Shown: in pieces, positions 9,755 to 20,344 of the stretch
Numbering within the stretch: the stretch's first letter is position 1
Layout of the letters: every line of letters begins with the position of its first letter
NCBI GenBank assembly: GCA_951802425.1
Contig: OX637798.1
Span: forward strand, 1,488,001-1,552,000
Origin: Clavaria fumosa
Lineage: Eukaryota; Basidiomycota; Agaricomycetes; Agaricales; Clavariaceae
DNA: 64,000 bases
Direction of reading: 5' to 3'
The notes under the pieces: generated by a model
What the model was told of the DNA's origin: nothing
Databases searched by the model: none
What the model saw: the letters and a program-made list of their open reading frames with translations, nothing else
Translations under genes and position numbers: made by a program

Positions 9755-10752
9755 TCACGAAGACGAAAGCGTCCAGACAGCCGATCCGAGCGCGCTGGAC
9801 GAAAGAGCGCCTGCTATACGAGCGGGCCGTTGCTCTCGGATTAGTATTAGACAGATCAACCAACCACTCATACACATCGGCAGCTAATTCATATATCACA
9901 TTCTGTCAGCTACACGACTTCCCTCTTGAACCGACCGAGGACACGCTCTCCTTCTATGTCGTCTTCATGTGTTCGTTTCTCAAGGCAAACACAGTTGATG
10001 CTTACCTCTCTGGAATTTGTAGCCAACTCGAAAATTACTTCCCAAACATATGGACAGTCCGCAAAAGCTCCCTTGTCCAGCGGACCCTCAGAGGATGCAA
10101 GCGCAGGTTCGGTGCCGAAGTCACGAGGAAAAGGCCACTGACTCATGATGACCTTAACGTGGTCATTAATGACATCGGGCAGTCTGCCTCGCATGACGAT
10201 AAACTCTTCCTCGCACTCATCCTCTCCGGTTTCCATGCCCTATGTCGCCTCGGTGAACTCGTTTGGCCAGATAAAAAGGAACTGCAAAATGTTCGCAAGC
10301 TTGCACTGCGCACCAGTGTCGAGTGGCTCGAAAACGCTTACAGTTTCATGCTCCCGGCACACAAAGTTGACCCTTTCTTCGAAGGCAGCCGTCTCGTCAT
10401 TCAGAAAACCCCGTTACCGACAGACCCATATCAACGATTCAAGTCCTACTTGACATCGCGAGATGAGAAGTTCCCATTTCACCCACAGCTGTGGCTGCGC
10501 GCTAATAGTTCTACTCCAACACGGTCGTGGTTCATGAAGCGACTGCGACGTTATTTCCCCAAACAAATCGCCGGCCAGTCGATGCGAGCCGGTGGAGCAA
10601 CCTCTCTAGCCGAAGCCGGTGTCCCGCATGCTCACATCCAAGCCATTGGACGATGGTCATCAGACTCGTTCAAGGTCTACCTCCGGAAAAACCCCGTCCT
10701 CGTTCATGCGCTCGTCTTCGGTGGCCGACCAGCGCACCTTCGTTATGAATAA
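9751..10752 (+). CDS. Ngaro tyrosine recombinase
   Basis: This 333-residue phage-integrase-type recombinase would integrate the circular cDNA of the element. The N-terminal part resembles a SAM-like core-binding domain (YTSAANSYITFCQLHDFPLE, then SFYVVFMCSFLKANTVDAYL). Catalytic residues visible are the first Arg in FHALCRLGELVW, Q-S-M-R in IAGQSMRAGGATSLAEAG (Gln at the usual His of the HxxR box), Trp in IQAIGRWSSD and the presumed nucleophile Tyr in FKVYLRKNP. Its ATG overlaps the ORF2 stop as ATGA, which suggests reinitiation. No disabling change was seen. Confidence 0.9.
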   Translation: MITKTKASRQPIRARWTKERLLYERAVALGLVLDRSTNHSYTSAANSYITFCQLHDFPLEPTEDTLSFYVVFMCSFLKANTVDAYLSGICSQLENYFPNIWTVRKSSLVQRTLRGCKRRFGAEVTRKRPLTHDDLNVVINDIGQSASHDDKLFLALILSGFHALCRLGELVWPDKKELQNVRKLALRTSVEWLENAYSFMLPAHKVDPFFEGSRLVIQKTPLPTDPYQRFKSYLTSRDEKFPFHPQLWLRANSSTPTRSWFMKRLRRYFPKQIAGQSMRAGGATSLAEAGVPHAHIQAIGRWSSDSFKVYLRKNPVLVHALVFGGRPAHLRYE

Positions 10753-10919
10753 CGATTCCCTTTCGTTCAATTTGACTACAATCAGATCGTCCCTCAATGT
10801 TTGTCGATACTTCGTAATGCGACATTCAAAACACATCTAAAAGACATTTACAAGTGCACTCTGTCGCACTTCTTTAAAAAAAAAAAAAAAAAAAAAAAAG
10901 CGGACAACAATAGCTATTA

Positions 10920-11029
10920 CCGTTTTCTCCGTCAAATACACCCAGGGCTCCTGCGCGAAAGCAGCAGGAGTCGCTTACGACTTACCGCACGCGCTTCAGT
11001 TGCAGAACTCAGCGCCTTAAGACGATTTG
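10920..11029 (+). repeat. Ngaro repeat B1
   Basis: This 110-bp repeat is identical by eye to B2 at 11374-11483. It contains a short inverted repeat, GCTCCTGC...GCAGGAG, followed by TCGCTTACGAC. It ends directly against A2, with no spacer, as expected for the internal junction of an Ngaro element. Confidence 0.9.
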
Positions 11030-11335
11030 TCGTGTTTAAAAATTTATGTTTACTCTAGTCGAATCGTTGGCGAAGAGTGATCCGGCACACCGGTGCATCA
11101 GTTCCCTTCCAAAGCCATTTCTCCGAGATCTGGGCTAGCGCTGAAGGGAACTCCCGCCTACCGAGGCACACCACACACGTTGCAGCCTAAGTACCTAGCG
11201 GGATGCGAAAAAGAAGAGCCGCTCGCTCTTCTCCTTCGCGCACTCGCACGCCCGCTAGGTGAGCGCTCGCAGAACTTCCCTGTCTCAAATTGTCTCTGCT
11301 CACTCATTCCAGGCTGTAGCGATTACTCGCATCTA
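11030..11335 (+). repeat. Ngaro repeat A2 (internal copy)
   Basis: This is the 306-bp direct copy of A1 (6237-6542) and abuts B1. It is separated from B2 by 38 bp. Confidence 0.9.
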
Positions 11336-11373
11336 CCCGCCCACCTCTCCCTTGTATTTACGTACTGTATTCT

Positions 11374-11483
11374 CCGTTTTCTCCGTCAAATACACCCAGG
11401 GCTCCTGCGCGAAAGCAGCAGGAGTCGCTTACGACTTACCGCACGCGCTTCAGTTGCAGAACTCAGCGCCTTAAGACGATTTG
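11374..11483 (+). repeat. Ngaro repeat B2 (right terminus)
   Basis: This is the 110-bp direct copy of B1. It forms the right end of the element; the sequence after 11483 is the upstream region of naa10. Confidence 0.9.
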
Positions 11484-11741
11484 AGCTGTCTTGTGATTTG
11501 AGAATTCACTGAAGCACATGACCTGTCAATTTTGTTATCCGTCGTCGAGCTAGCAGTATAGTTCTCTTCGTGCGTATCGTCGTCGTACTCCCGACAATCT
11601 CTTTCTCCACATCACCCACGCGGAGTCCCTGTACAAGTGTCCATTGCGGTACAGTGCCAGTGTCATCAACAACCACGTCCAACTCCGTGACGCGACCGAT
11701 CCCCTTTCAGTCTTGACCTCTCACCACCACCCTCACCGCCG
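11484..11741 (+). promoter_or_regulatory. Upstream region of naa10
   Basis: These 258 bases lie between the right end of the Ngaro element and the naa10 start codon. The last part is pyrimidine-rich with CACCACCACC just before the ATG, typical of a fungal 5' UTR. The Ngaro insertion has brought foreign DNA to within about 260 bp of the gene. No specific element was identified. Confidence 0.5.
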
Positions 11742-12499
11742 ATGAACGTCCGCCCCGTGCGCATCGACGACCTCCTGGGCATGCAAGCCTGCAACCAGCA
11801 GAGTCTGCCCGAGAACTACACCATGAAGCTCTGTGCGTTGCCCCCCCTCACCCCACCACGCACTGACTCAATGACCCACTGCGCGCGCGCGTAGACATGT
11901 ACCACGCGCTCACCTGGCCGTCGCTCTCCTATGTCGCCGAGGACCAGAAGGGCCGCATCGTCGGCTACGTGCTCGCAAAGATGTGCGTGCGCCCCCCCCC
12001 CCAGTTCCAGTTCCCGTTCTCGCTCGCCGTGTCTGACCGCTGACCGCTGACCGCCCCCAGGGAGGAGGAGACCGCGCAGGAGCCGCCGCACGGGCACGTC
12101 ACTTCGGTCGCCGTCCTGCGCACGTACCGGCGCCTCGGGCTCGCGAAGAAGCTCCTGCTGCAGTGCCGTGCGTGACATCCTCCCCCCCCCCCCCGCTTCC
12201 GCTGATTGTGATCGTGATGCCCCCCACTACAGAGGAGGCCATGGCGTCCATCTACGGCGCGGCCCATGTCTCGCTGCACGTGCGAGTCTCGAACCGCGCC
12301 GCGCTCGCGCTCTACCGCGACGCGCTGGGGTTCTCCGTGCAGGGCGCCGAGAAGAAGTACTGTGAGCACTCTGCCTGTGTGCCCGTCTGGCGTCCGTGTG
12401 CGCAGCTGACCAATTCATTTATTTATTTATGGCACAGATGCCGATGGCGAGGATGCGTATGCGATGAGACTGGTGTTCACGCCGCAGACACCACCATAA
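11742..12499 (+). CDS. naa10: NAA10/ARD1, catalytic subunit of the NatA N-terminal acetyltransferase
   Basis: NatA acetylates N-termini of nascent proteins exposed by methionine aminopeptidase (Ser, Ala, Thr and similar). Five exons fit GT-AG rules and keep frame: 11742-11832, 11895-11982, 12061-12167, 12233-12361 and 12438-12499, giving 158 residues. The start [18 protein letters not shown] and [18 protein letters not shown] are typical of the family. The acetyl-CoA-binding RRLGLA loop lies in [12 protein letters not shown], followed by [19 protein letters not shown] and the C-terminal [14 protein letters not shown]. The length fits a short fungal ARD1 core without the long acidic tail. Broken antisense copies of its last exons precede all three TPR-NLR genes (14.4, 45.9 and 57.7 kb), so this is probably the parental gene. 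Confidence 0.95.
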
Positions 12500-12524
12500 A
12501 GACATGGTATCCCCTATCATTAGC

Positions 12525-12592
12525 TACTGCTTTATGAGATCATGGCTACAATTGCGCATTCACATCTGCCCCGTCCCGCGTCTCTGCTGGCG
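12525..12592 (-). pseudogene. Tail fragment of an alpha/beta hydrolase gene
   Basis: About 65 bp directly after naa10 match, in reverse complement, the end of the hydrolase fragments at 45770-45830 and 57555-57615. The intergenic spacer with the CTACTGCTTTATGAGATCATG block is also shared. It shows that naa10 and the hydrolase were once convergent neighbours. The homology stops abruptly at about 12592, where an antisense orphan-family copy begins. Confidence 0.6.
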
Positions 12593-13622
12593 AAGTCGGC
12601 TCCAGAGTCCGGCGATCCGCTGTGCGGCGGCGGTGGTGGAGGGGCCGTGGCTGGGTTGTAGTCCTCGTTGGGGAGAGCTGTATCGATGCGCCGATTGTGT
12701 GGTGTTCGTATTGCCTTCCAGGGTCGTTTGGGACTTCAGGGCATCGTCGTCGTCGGCACCGCTAGGAAGGGCGGTCACGTCCTGCGGGGAGCGAATACGC
12801 TATCCTCTTCTGGTTCCGTCTCCCTGTCGCCAAAGGATGAGAGTGTGTGCACAGGAGCTGGTTCTTCGCCGTTGTTTTGAGCTTGCCCACGCATTTTTGC
12901 AGAAGCGACAGAGTATTCGGCACTCAAGGGCGCCAGGCCTTCATGCTGGTCATTCGATTTCCGGATCGGCACAGCGGAGGAGCAGACCGGTGCCGGTGCT
13001 GGGTGTGCGCAACGATGCTCCCTTGACGTGGACCAACAATTGCGTGACGGATGCCTGCGCGGACGATTCGCCCGCCTCCGCCCGATCGGCCTGGAAATGG
13101 GTGTTTCGCCATAGACGACGCTGATCGACGACGAAGCTGGTTTTTGACAACCTGCGCAGAGGCGAGATTATCATCGGTCTGCTGCCAAGGAAACAGAGTA
13201 TGGGCAGACCGACTTGATGAGCACCGAGGACTAGAAATCTCTTCTCTACAGGTGGGAATGCCGATGCCCCTGGGATAGTGTGACAGACGGCTTGCCATTT
13301 GGAATGTAAGGTCGCACGGATAGTAGGGGAAGACTGGTAAATGGCTTACGGGTTTATCCCGCGCGCTCACCTGGACATGCTCGTTCGACGATGCACCAGC
13401 GGGCGTCGTGACTGTCTCCTGCGCTGGCGGAGGCATCTGCGGAGTTGAATTCGAGCAGGAATAAATGCGGTGATAGCCAAACTCGAAGAAATTGCGCATG
13501 GAAGGCATCGTGCTGGGGGAAAGACCTCGAAAGTTACTGTAAGGGAACGACGTGATTTGCGTTTGCACTTGGAGCGGGTGCGAAGGCTCTCTGGCGGCTC
13601 TCCCTTCGTGCTGTTAACAAAA
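12592..13622 (-). pseudogene. Orphan proline-rich family, copy B (truncated and degenerate)
   Basis: Read on the minus strand this copy starts near 13513 (MPSMRNFFEFG), keeps the AQETVTTPAGASSNEHVQV segment, the intron and the FVVDQRRLW... exon, and ends with GADDDDALKSQTTLEGNTNTT and the first proline run. The C-terminal half present in copy A is missing because homology ends at the hydrolase fragment near 12592. Small indels break the frame, for example around 13140 and 12900. It is an antisense neighbour of NLR gene 1. Confidence 0.7.
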
Positions 13623-14090
13623 AACTGCGCGTGTGTCGTGAAGATACGAGGGGGCCTAAGAACTGAGCCAAAGATACGCATCTGGATCACGTATTATCTC
13701 ACCAGAACCTCAAGCGCTCCCATCGACACGGGGCACATGCAAGGCAGTCTCTTGCCCGCCCTCGACGCACGCGTTGTACGTCGCAAAACGGTGTGCGGCC
13801 CGCTTGCTGCGGTGTTGGTTAAAGAGGTCGGCGCAGGCAGCGAGAGTGCTGCGCGGGTTCCCGGTCCCGCTGCGAGGACGGCGGGCAGGGGGGGGCGGGC
13901 CGGAGAGGACCGCTGGTCTGGAGCATCTCCTTTGTGACTGTGTTGTGTGCGCTTCGAACAGTGCGGTTCGTTGAGGTAGTCGGACAGGATGTTCGAGGTG
14001 ATTGTGTGAGGCCTCTGCGAGCGATACGCAGCCTTACCTGTGTCGCATATTTGCCTGCGCTGTCGTGCTACGGCTCTGTAGCGGATACTT
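13623..14090. other. Extra segment inside the 5' flank of orphan copy B
   Basis: Compared with the same flank at 45070-45110 and 56830-56880, copy B carries about 465 additional bases between the GTTAACAAAAA motif and the TTTGTGTCGTTTGCGGTTGC motif. The minus strand at about 13700-13890 has a GC-rich coding look (a stretch reading LAACADLFNQHRSKRAAHRF), perhaps an exon fragment of another gene. I cannot identify it and see no terminal repeats. Confidence 0.35.
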
Positions 14091-14261
14091 GTAGTGTTTG
14101 TGTCGTTTGCGGTTGCTTGCAGTATTTACATAGTCCCTTGGTCCTGACCCTTCATAATGTGACGAAAGCCGTAACGACTTACAAGACTTTGACACTGATT
14201 ACGAGAAATTAACTTCTAACGCTGACTCAGCAAAGGATCTGATGCTCACCAAAACCGCGTC

Positions 14262-14612
14262 GCGCGGGGGATCTAATGTAGACGGTGGCTATTGCCCGGC
14301 TCGCGGACTGCTCTGATGCTCGCACGCATCGACGGACCAAAAGAGACATGTACGTCACTCCGCGCCGCGCGACGGCCCGGGGTAGCTAATACCACCACGT
14401 CTCTATGGCGATAACCTGCGGCTTTAACGCCAGCCTCATCGCAAACGCGCCCTCGCCGTCGGCGTCTGTGCCATAAATGAAATAACATAAACAAATCGGT
14501 CAGCCGCGCAAACGGGGCGGCGCTCACAGTACTTCTTCTCGACATCCAACCTCAGTGCGTCGCGGTAGAGCGCGTGGCGCGGCGCGGTTCGCGGTTTGAG
14601 ATGTTCACCACT
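14262..14612 (-). pseudogene. naa10 tail fragment with hydrolase remnant (NLR gene 1 unit)
   Basis: On the minus strand, about 14610-14535 corresponds to the end of naa10 exon 4 (SNRAAxALYRDALRLDVEKKY) and 14480-14400 to exon 5 (DGEGAFAMRLALKPQ), with the intron and its TTTATGGCACAG acceptor retained. Exons 1-3 are absent. At 14262-14330 on the plus strand is a stub of the hydrolase exon (GGATCTAATGTAGA, then GCTATTGCCCGGCTCGCGGACTG). Both pieces are non-functional and mark the same duplication boundary seen upstream of NLR genes 2 and 3. Confidence 0.75.
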
Positions 14613-15110
14613 CGTCGGTCGGTTGTCGCCCGCTGCTGCCGCCATCACCCACCGTTGCCTGCTGCCGTCGTCCGTCATCGCCTGCTGCTGCTGCTGCTGC
14701 CATCGCCTATCATTGCCTATGCGTCAGAGATGCAGAGTTGCAAACAGGAAATGCAGGACGTGCTACCATGAGAATGCCAAAGGAAGCGGGACGATGTGCA
14801 AGCGCATGATGAGTGACACTGACAGCGAAAATCGGCGCCGCGAGCGAGCAACTACTTGTGAAGCGCAGTAGCCATCACAGACCGACTCCAAATGGCTGAC
14901 ATGGAGGAAGAGATGGTCGGGAGTACGACGACGAGACGCACGAAGAGGGTGGGGTAGAATGAACCTGCTAGGCCAGAGCTGACAGGTCACGTGTATCTTT
15001 GGGCGTTATGTCAGTGTCACATCAACGTTACTGCAGATCCTTCTTTGCACCATCAATAAGCTCGAATCCCTCGTTGCCCTCAACATTCCGTGCTGCTTCA
15101 CCCCTCATCC
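14613..15110 (+). promoter_or_regulatory. Upstream region of NLR gene 1
   Basis: This region aligns with the upstream regions of NLR genes 2 (46090-46556) and 3 (57880-58339), including GCGCATGATGAGTGACA..., AGCGAAAATCGGCGCCGC and the final CCCATGGCACAGGG context. It contains a short (CTG)n run at about 14683-14702. The conserved stretch probably includes the NLR promoter, so all three paralogues share regulation at least by descent. Confidence 0.5.
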
Positions 15111-18100
15111 ATGGCACAGGGTATCACTCGCGAGGATTTACCCTCACCAAATGAAGATCATACTCCAGCAAGTGAGTGGTTTGCAAGGTCGCAGGGCCGT
15201 TTGATCTCAATTGCAGCCCGTTCTCGTGCAGACATTGAGAGGCTGCCTGGCATGCCACCGGCATCCTTGGTCCAGACTTATGATAACTCAACCATATGTA
15301 AGTCTAAGTAAGAAGCTTATCCCTCCCCCCCCCCAATATTCAACAAACTGTTATAGATGCCAGAGATGTCGGGTCTCATAACCTCACCATCGGTTCACTC
15401 CACATCCATCAAGGTGAGCTTGAATGAATGAACCTTTTGACTCTCAACCTGACTAGCCTGACTTGCCAATGTAGCCCTGTTCGATTCTCCACAGTTCCGG
15501 TCCCAAGTCACATTCAAAGGGATGCCCTCCCCCAGCCCAATTTTCACAGGGCAGAGGTCCTACCTCGAGAAACTCAAAAGTCATTTTGGCCCGCGTGAGG
15601 GACAACTTCTCCCTAGACGGCTCTTTCTCCTCTATGGAATGGGAGGCATTGGTAAGACTCAGATTTGTCTGAAGTTCATTGAGGAAAATGCAAAGTTGTG
15701 CGTTGACTGGCATCGTACTACATTGCTGGATCACTTACCATTCTGAATAGGTTCTGGCGAGTCTTCTGGATTGATGCAACCAGCCCCGAGACCATTGAGC
15801 AGTCTATCAAAGATATTGCTCATGATCATGCTGCCCAAGCATCTGGAGTTGAGAGCTCTGTGCGCTCAATTCTCTCATGGATATCCTGGATGAGAGAGGA
15901 GTGGTTGCTTGTTTATGATAATGCAAGTGACCAGGGTACTGTGAAGGATTATATACCTGCAAACAACCAAGGCAACATACTCATCACCAGCAGGAATCCG
16001 GTCATGCATGGACTGGTAAATCCTCAGGACTCGACCGAAGTTGACGAGATGGGGGAGGAGGAAGCAATCACTCTCCTTCTGAGAGCGAGCCATTGCGATG
16101 ATACTGTGGATGAACAGCGGCAGGCAGCATCCTCTATTGTTGCGACCTTATACTGCTTGCCTCTAGCAGTTGACCAGGCTGGTGCATCCATTGCAAGTGG
16201 CCTATGTGATCTTGGGGATTACCTTGAACAATATGAGAGACACCATCAAGAGTTGTTGGATAATCCTTCATTCAGGGGTGCATCCAACTATGGGCAAGCA
16301 GTTTATGGAACGTGGGAACTGTCAGTTACAGAGATAGAAACCAGGGCACATGGCAAGAGCAAAAGAGGGGAGGCCCAGGCAGCCTCAAGTGCACTTCTCC
16401 TGCTACAGATATTTGCCTGCCTCCATCATGAAAACATTCCAGAAATGATGTTCAGAAATGCTGCCAAAGAGATAGCTTTGGGCAGGTCACAAGAAAACAA
16501 TGCAAGAGGTAGCTGGGAGCAGTTGCTCAAAGATTCGGCAGATTGGTCCAACATATTGCGTATTGACCATGCAGGCAACTGGGACAATTTCATTTTTAGG
16601 AAAGCAGTTGAGATGTTGATATCATTTTCACTTGTGAAATGCAGCAGCTCTGGAAGACTGTACTCCATGCATCCACTTGTACATCTGTGGTGCCAAGACA
16701 GATGTTCTGAGGAAGAGAAACAGTCAAAATATGTTTCTGTTGACACTTTGGTGTGCCACTCAATCACAGATGGGAAAGATGGCTCTGACTATGCCTTTCA
16801 TCAATCACTACTGCCACACATACAAAACATCAATCTACATATACAAAGAAAATATGCAATTGAGGATGCTGGAAGATGGGGGAAACTGAGTTTGGTGTAC
16901 TATGAGAATGGATCATTTAAGAATGCAGAGGAGGTCTCTGTATGTGCAATGGAAAGTCAAAGGAGGGAGCTTGGCCCAGAACATCCATCCACTCTGACAA
17001 GCATTAATAATTTGGCAGCTACATATTCGGCTCAGGGGAAGTACACTGAAGCAGAGGAGCTTCAAGCTCATGTTGTGGAAGCCTTAAAAAGAGTGCTTGG
17101 ACCAGAACATCCAAACACTCTAAGAAGCATTGATAATTTGGCATTTATATATGCAGCTCAGGGAAAGCACAATGAAGCAGAGGAATTGCAAGTTCATGTC
17201 ATGGAAGCCATGAAGAGAGTGCTGGGCCCCAAACATCCATCCACTCTGACAAGCATTAATAATTTGGCATTGACATACTTGGCTCAGGGGAAGACCAAGA
17301 AAGCAGAGGAGCTGCAGGTTCATGTCATGGAAGTCAGGAAGAGAGTGCTTGACCCAGGACATCCACACACTCTGAGGAGCATTAGCCATTTGGCATCCAC
17401 ATTTTCAGCTCAGGGGAAACACAATGAAGCAGAGGAGCTGCAAATTCAGGTCACAGAAGCCTTAAAAAGAGTGACCGGTCCAGAACATCCCTTTACTTTA
17501 ACAAGCATTAACAATTTGGCATCCACATATTCACACCAGGGGAAGTACAATGAAGCAGAGGAGCTCAAAGTTCATGTTGTGGAAGCCAGGAAGAAAGTGC
17601 TTGGTGCAGAACATCTAGACACCCTGATAAGCATCAACAATTTGGCATTGACATATTTGGCTCAGGGGAAGCACAATGAGGCAGAGGAGCTGCAAGTTCA
17701 TGTCATGGAAGCCTTGAAAAGAGTGCTTGGCCCAGAACATCCAAAAACTCTAACAAGCATTGATAATTTGGCATTGACATATTCAGCTCAGGGGAAGTAC
17801 AATGAAGCAGCAGTGCTGCAAGTTCATGCAATGGAAACCATGAAGAGAGTGCTTGGCCCAGAACATCCATCCACTCTGACAAGCATTAATAATTTGGCAT
17901 TGACATACTTGGCTCAGGGGAAGGCCAATGAAGCAGAGGAGCTGCAAGTTCATGTCATGGAAGTCAGGAAGAGAGTGCTTGGCCCAGAACATCCAAACAC
18001 TCTGATGAGCATTAGCCATTTGGCATCCACATTTTCAGCTCAAGGGAAGCACAATGAAGCAGAGAAGATGGAGGTTTGCATCATGGAAGCCAGGAAAAGA

Positions 18101-19921
18101 GTGCTTGGAGCAGAGCATCCAAACACTCTGACAAGCATTAACAATTTGGCATCCACATATTCAGCTCAGGGGAAGCACAATGAAGCACAGGAGCTGCAAG
18201 TTTATGTCATGGAAGCCAGGAAGAGAGTCCTTGGCCCAGAACATCCATCCACCCTGATGAGCATTAGCAATTTGGCATCCATATTTTCAGCTCAAGGGAA
18301 GCACAATGAAGCAGAGAAGCTGAAGGTTCATGTCATGGAAGCTAGGAAAAGAGTGCTTGGCCCAGAACATCCATCCACTTTGACAAGCATTAACAATTTG
18401 GCATTCACATATTTAGCTCAAGGGAAGCACAATGAAGCAGAAATGCTAGAGGTTCATGTCATGAAAGTCAGCAAGAGAGTGCTTGGCCCAGAACATCCAT
18501 CCACACTAATGAGCATTAGCAATTTGGCATGCACAAATTCAGCTGAAGGGAAGCACAATGAAGCAGAGAAGCTAAAGGTTCATGTCATGGAAGCCAGGAA
18601 GAGAGTGCTTGGCCCAGAACATCCAGACACTCTGACAAGCATTAACAATCTTGCATCCACATATTCAGCACAGGGGAGGCACAATGAAGCAGAGAAACTG
18701 CAAGTTTATGTCATGGAAGTGAGGAAGAGAGTGCTTGGCCCAGAACATCCAGACACTCTGACAAGCATTAACAATTTGGCATTGACATATGCAACTCAGG
18801 GAAAGCACAATGAAGCAGAGGTGTTGCAAGTTCATGTCTTGGAAGCCAGCAAAAGAGTGCTTGGGCCAGAACATCTGTTCACTCTTACAAGCCTTAACAA
18901 TTTGGCATCCACATTTTCAGCTCAAGGGAAGCACAATGAAGCAGAGGAGGTGAAGGTTTGTGTCATAGAAGCCAGGAAAAGAGTGCTTGGCCCAGAACAT
19001 CCATTCACTCTGACAAGCATTAACAATTTAGCATCTACATATTCAGCTCAGGGGAAGCACAATGAAGCACAGGAGCTGCAAGTTTATGTTGTGGAAGTCA
19101 AGAAGAGAGTGCTTGGCCCAGAACATCCAGATACTCTGATGAGCATTAGCAATTTGTCACACATATTTTCAGCTCAAGGGAAACACAATGATGCAGAGGA
19201 GCTGCAAGTTCATGTAATGAAAGCCAGAAAAAGAATGCTTGGTCCAGAACATCCAAACACTCTGACAAGTATTCACAATTTGGCATCCATATATTCAGCT
19301 CAAGGGAAGCACAATGAAGCAGAGGAGTTGAAGGTTCATGTCATGGAAGTCAGGAAGAGAGCACTTGGCCTCAAGCATCCATTCACTCCAACAAGCATTA
19401 ACAATTTGGCATCCACATATTCAGCTCAGTGGAAGCATAATGAAGCACAGGAGCTGCCAGTTCATGCCATGGAATCCAGGAAAAGAGTGCTTGGCCCAGA
19501 ACATCCATTCACTCTGACAAGCATTAACAATTTGGCTTCCACATGCTCAGCTCAGTGGAAGCACAATGAAGCACAGGAGCTGCCAGTTCATGCCATGGAA
19601 TCCAGGAAAAGAGTGCTTGGCCCAGAACATCCATTCACTCTGATGGGCATTAACAATTTGGCTTCCACATGCTCAACTTTGAGGGAGGACAATAAGGCAG
19701 AAGAGCTGAAGGTTCATGTCATGGAAGCCTGGGCAACACATTCAGATAGTGCCTCATCCAGTGGCAATGATCCACATGAGGAGTCCCAGATGTGGTATGA
19801 TGCCACAGATGAAATTGATACTGCTACATCCCACATCAACTTGAATGGTGTAGATGAAGGGTCTGAAATCTGGTATGATGCCAATGAGGAGCTTGATCCT
19901 ATTTGCCATTCCCAATCATGA
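15111..19921 (+). CDS. NB-ARC-TPR NOD-like receptor, gene 1
   Basis: This is a fungal STAND/NLR protein; such proteins are inferred intracellular sensors in non-self recognition and programmed cell death. Five exons (15111-15171, 15217-15297, 15357-15413, 15475-15697, 15751-19921) give 1530 residues. Residues 1-100 form a short N-terminus without a known enzyme domain. NB-ARC follows: Walker A GMGGIGKTQ near 122, Walker B LLVYDN near 195, GNILITSRN, the LPLAVDQAG motif, and MHPLVHLW in MHD position near 447. From about 547 to 1467 there are 22 tandem 42-residue TPRs of kinesin-light-chain type, of the form LGPEHPDTLTSINNLASTY...AQGKHNEAEEL. A tail has two MWYDA/IWYDA motifs. The frame is intact. 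It is less similar to genes 2 and 3 than those are to each other. Confidence 0.93.
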
Positions 19922-20344
19922 TTTAATTCTCTCTTCCAATTCTGACCCCTGTAACCTACTGTGATTCTATTTATAAGAACACAGTTATGAGAATTTTCAA
20001 ATCTAACATGTAAAATTTACTTGGACATGAAGATCCAAAATCTGTGCCTTCTGGTACTAATTTGGGTGGTGAGAGTATGTAATTTCTCATTATAAACTAT
20101 GTGTGATTCTGAGACAGTTATTACATGTAATTTTAGAGTCAGTATCAGGCAAGTCTGCAATGAGGCAATATCACATCAATCCAGTTGATTAACATGTCCA
20201 TCAATGACATCCTTCTTTTCTATTACCAGCTTCCCAGCCATCCTCACACAAAGGCCTATGTCATGGTCAATCCAACTGTAGAGGATGGGAGATACAAGGA
20301 TAGCAGTCTTAGGTTGAACTCATAGTAGAAAGATGCAGGTAGTG
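19922..20344 (+). other. 3' flank of NLR gene 1
   Basis: No gene is seen here. The first 130 bases match the sequence after 52633, downstream of the separated tail of NLR gene 2 (ACAGTTATGAGAATTTTCAAAT... against ACAGTTATGGGAAATTTTCAAAT), so the duplicated block includes the 3' UTR. The rest is AT-rich and featureless. Confidence 0.5.

Larger units (their letters stand above)
6237..11483 (+). mobile_element. Complete Ngaro-type (DIRS-order) tyrosine-recombinase retrotransposon
   Basis: This 5,247-bp element encodes a Gag-like ORF, a reverse transcriptase-RNase H ORF and a tyrosine recombinase, with no integrase or aspartic protease. Its repeats are split direct repeats in the Ngaro order: A1 (6237-6542), the ORFs, then B1 (10920-11029) directly abutting A2 (11030-11335), a 38-bp spacer, and B2 (11374-11483). 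A1 and A2 are both 306 bp and look identical; B1 and B2 are both 110 bp and look identical. There is a 24-A tract at 10876-10899 between the recombinase gene and B1. YR retrotransposons are thought to integrate circular cDNA by recombination and leave no target-site duplication; none was seen. Intact ORFs and identical repeats suggest a recent, possibly active copy. Confidence 0.92.

Noticed and set aside
6237..11335. A1 and A2 considered as LTRs of a conventional LTR retrotransposon
   Set aside because: A2 is internal, followed by B2; the element encodes a tyrosine recombinase and no integrase, and no target-site duplication is seen. Split direct repeats explain the pattern.
17120..18874. 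Antisense ORFs in the TPR arrays with repeated MNLQLLCFI-like sequence
   Set aside because: They are mirror images of the TPR repeats and recur with the same 126-bp period.
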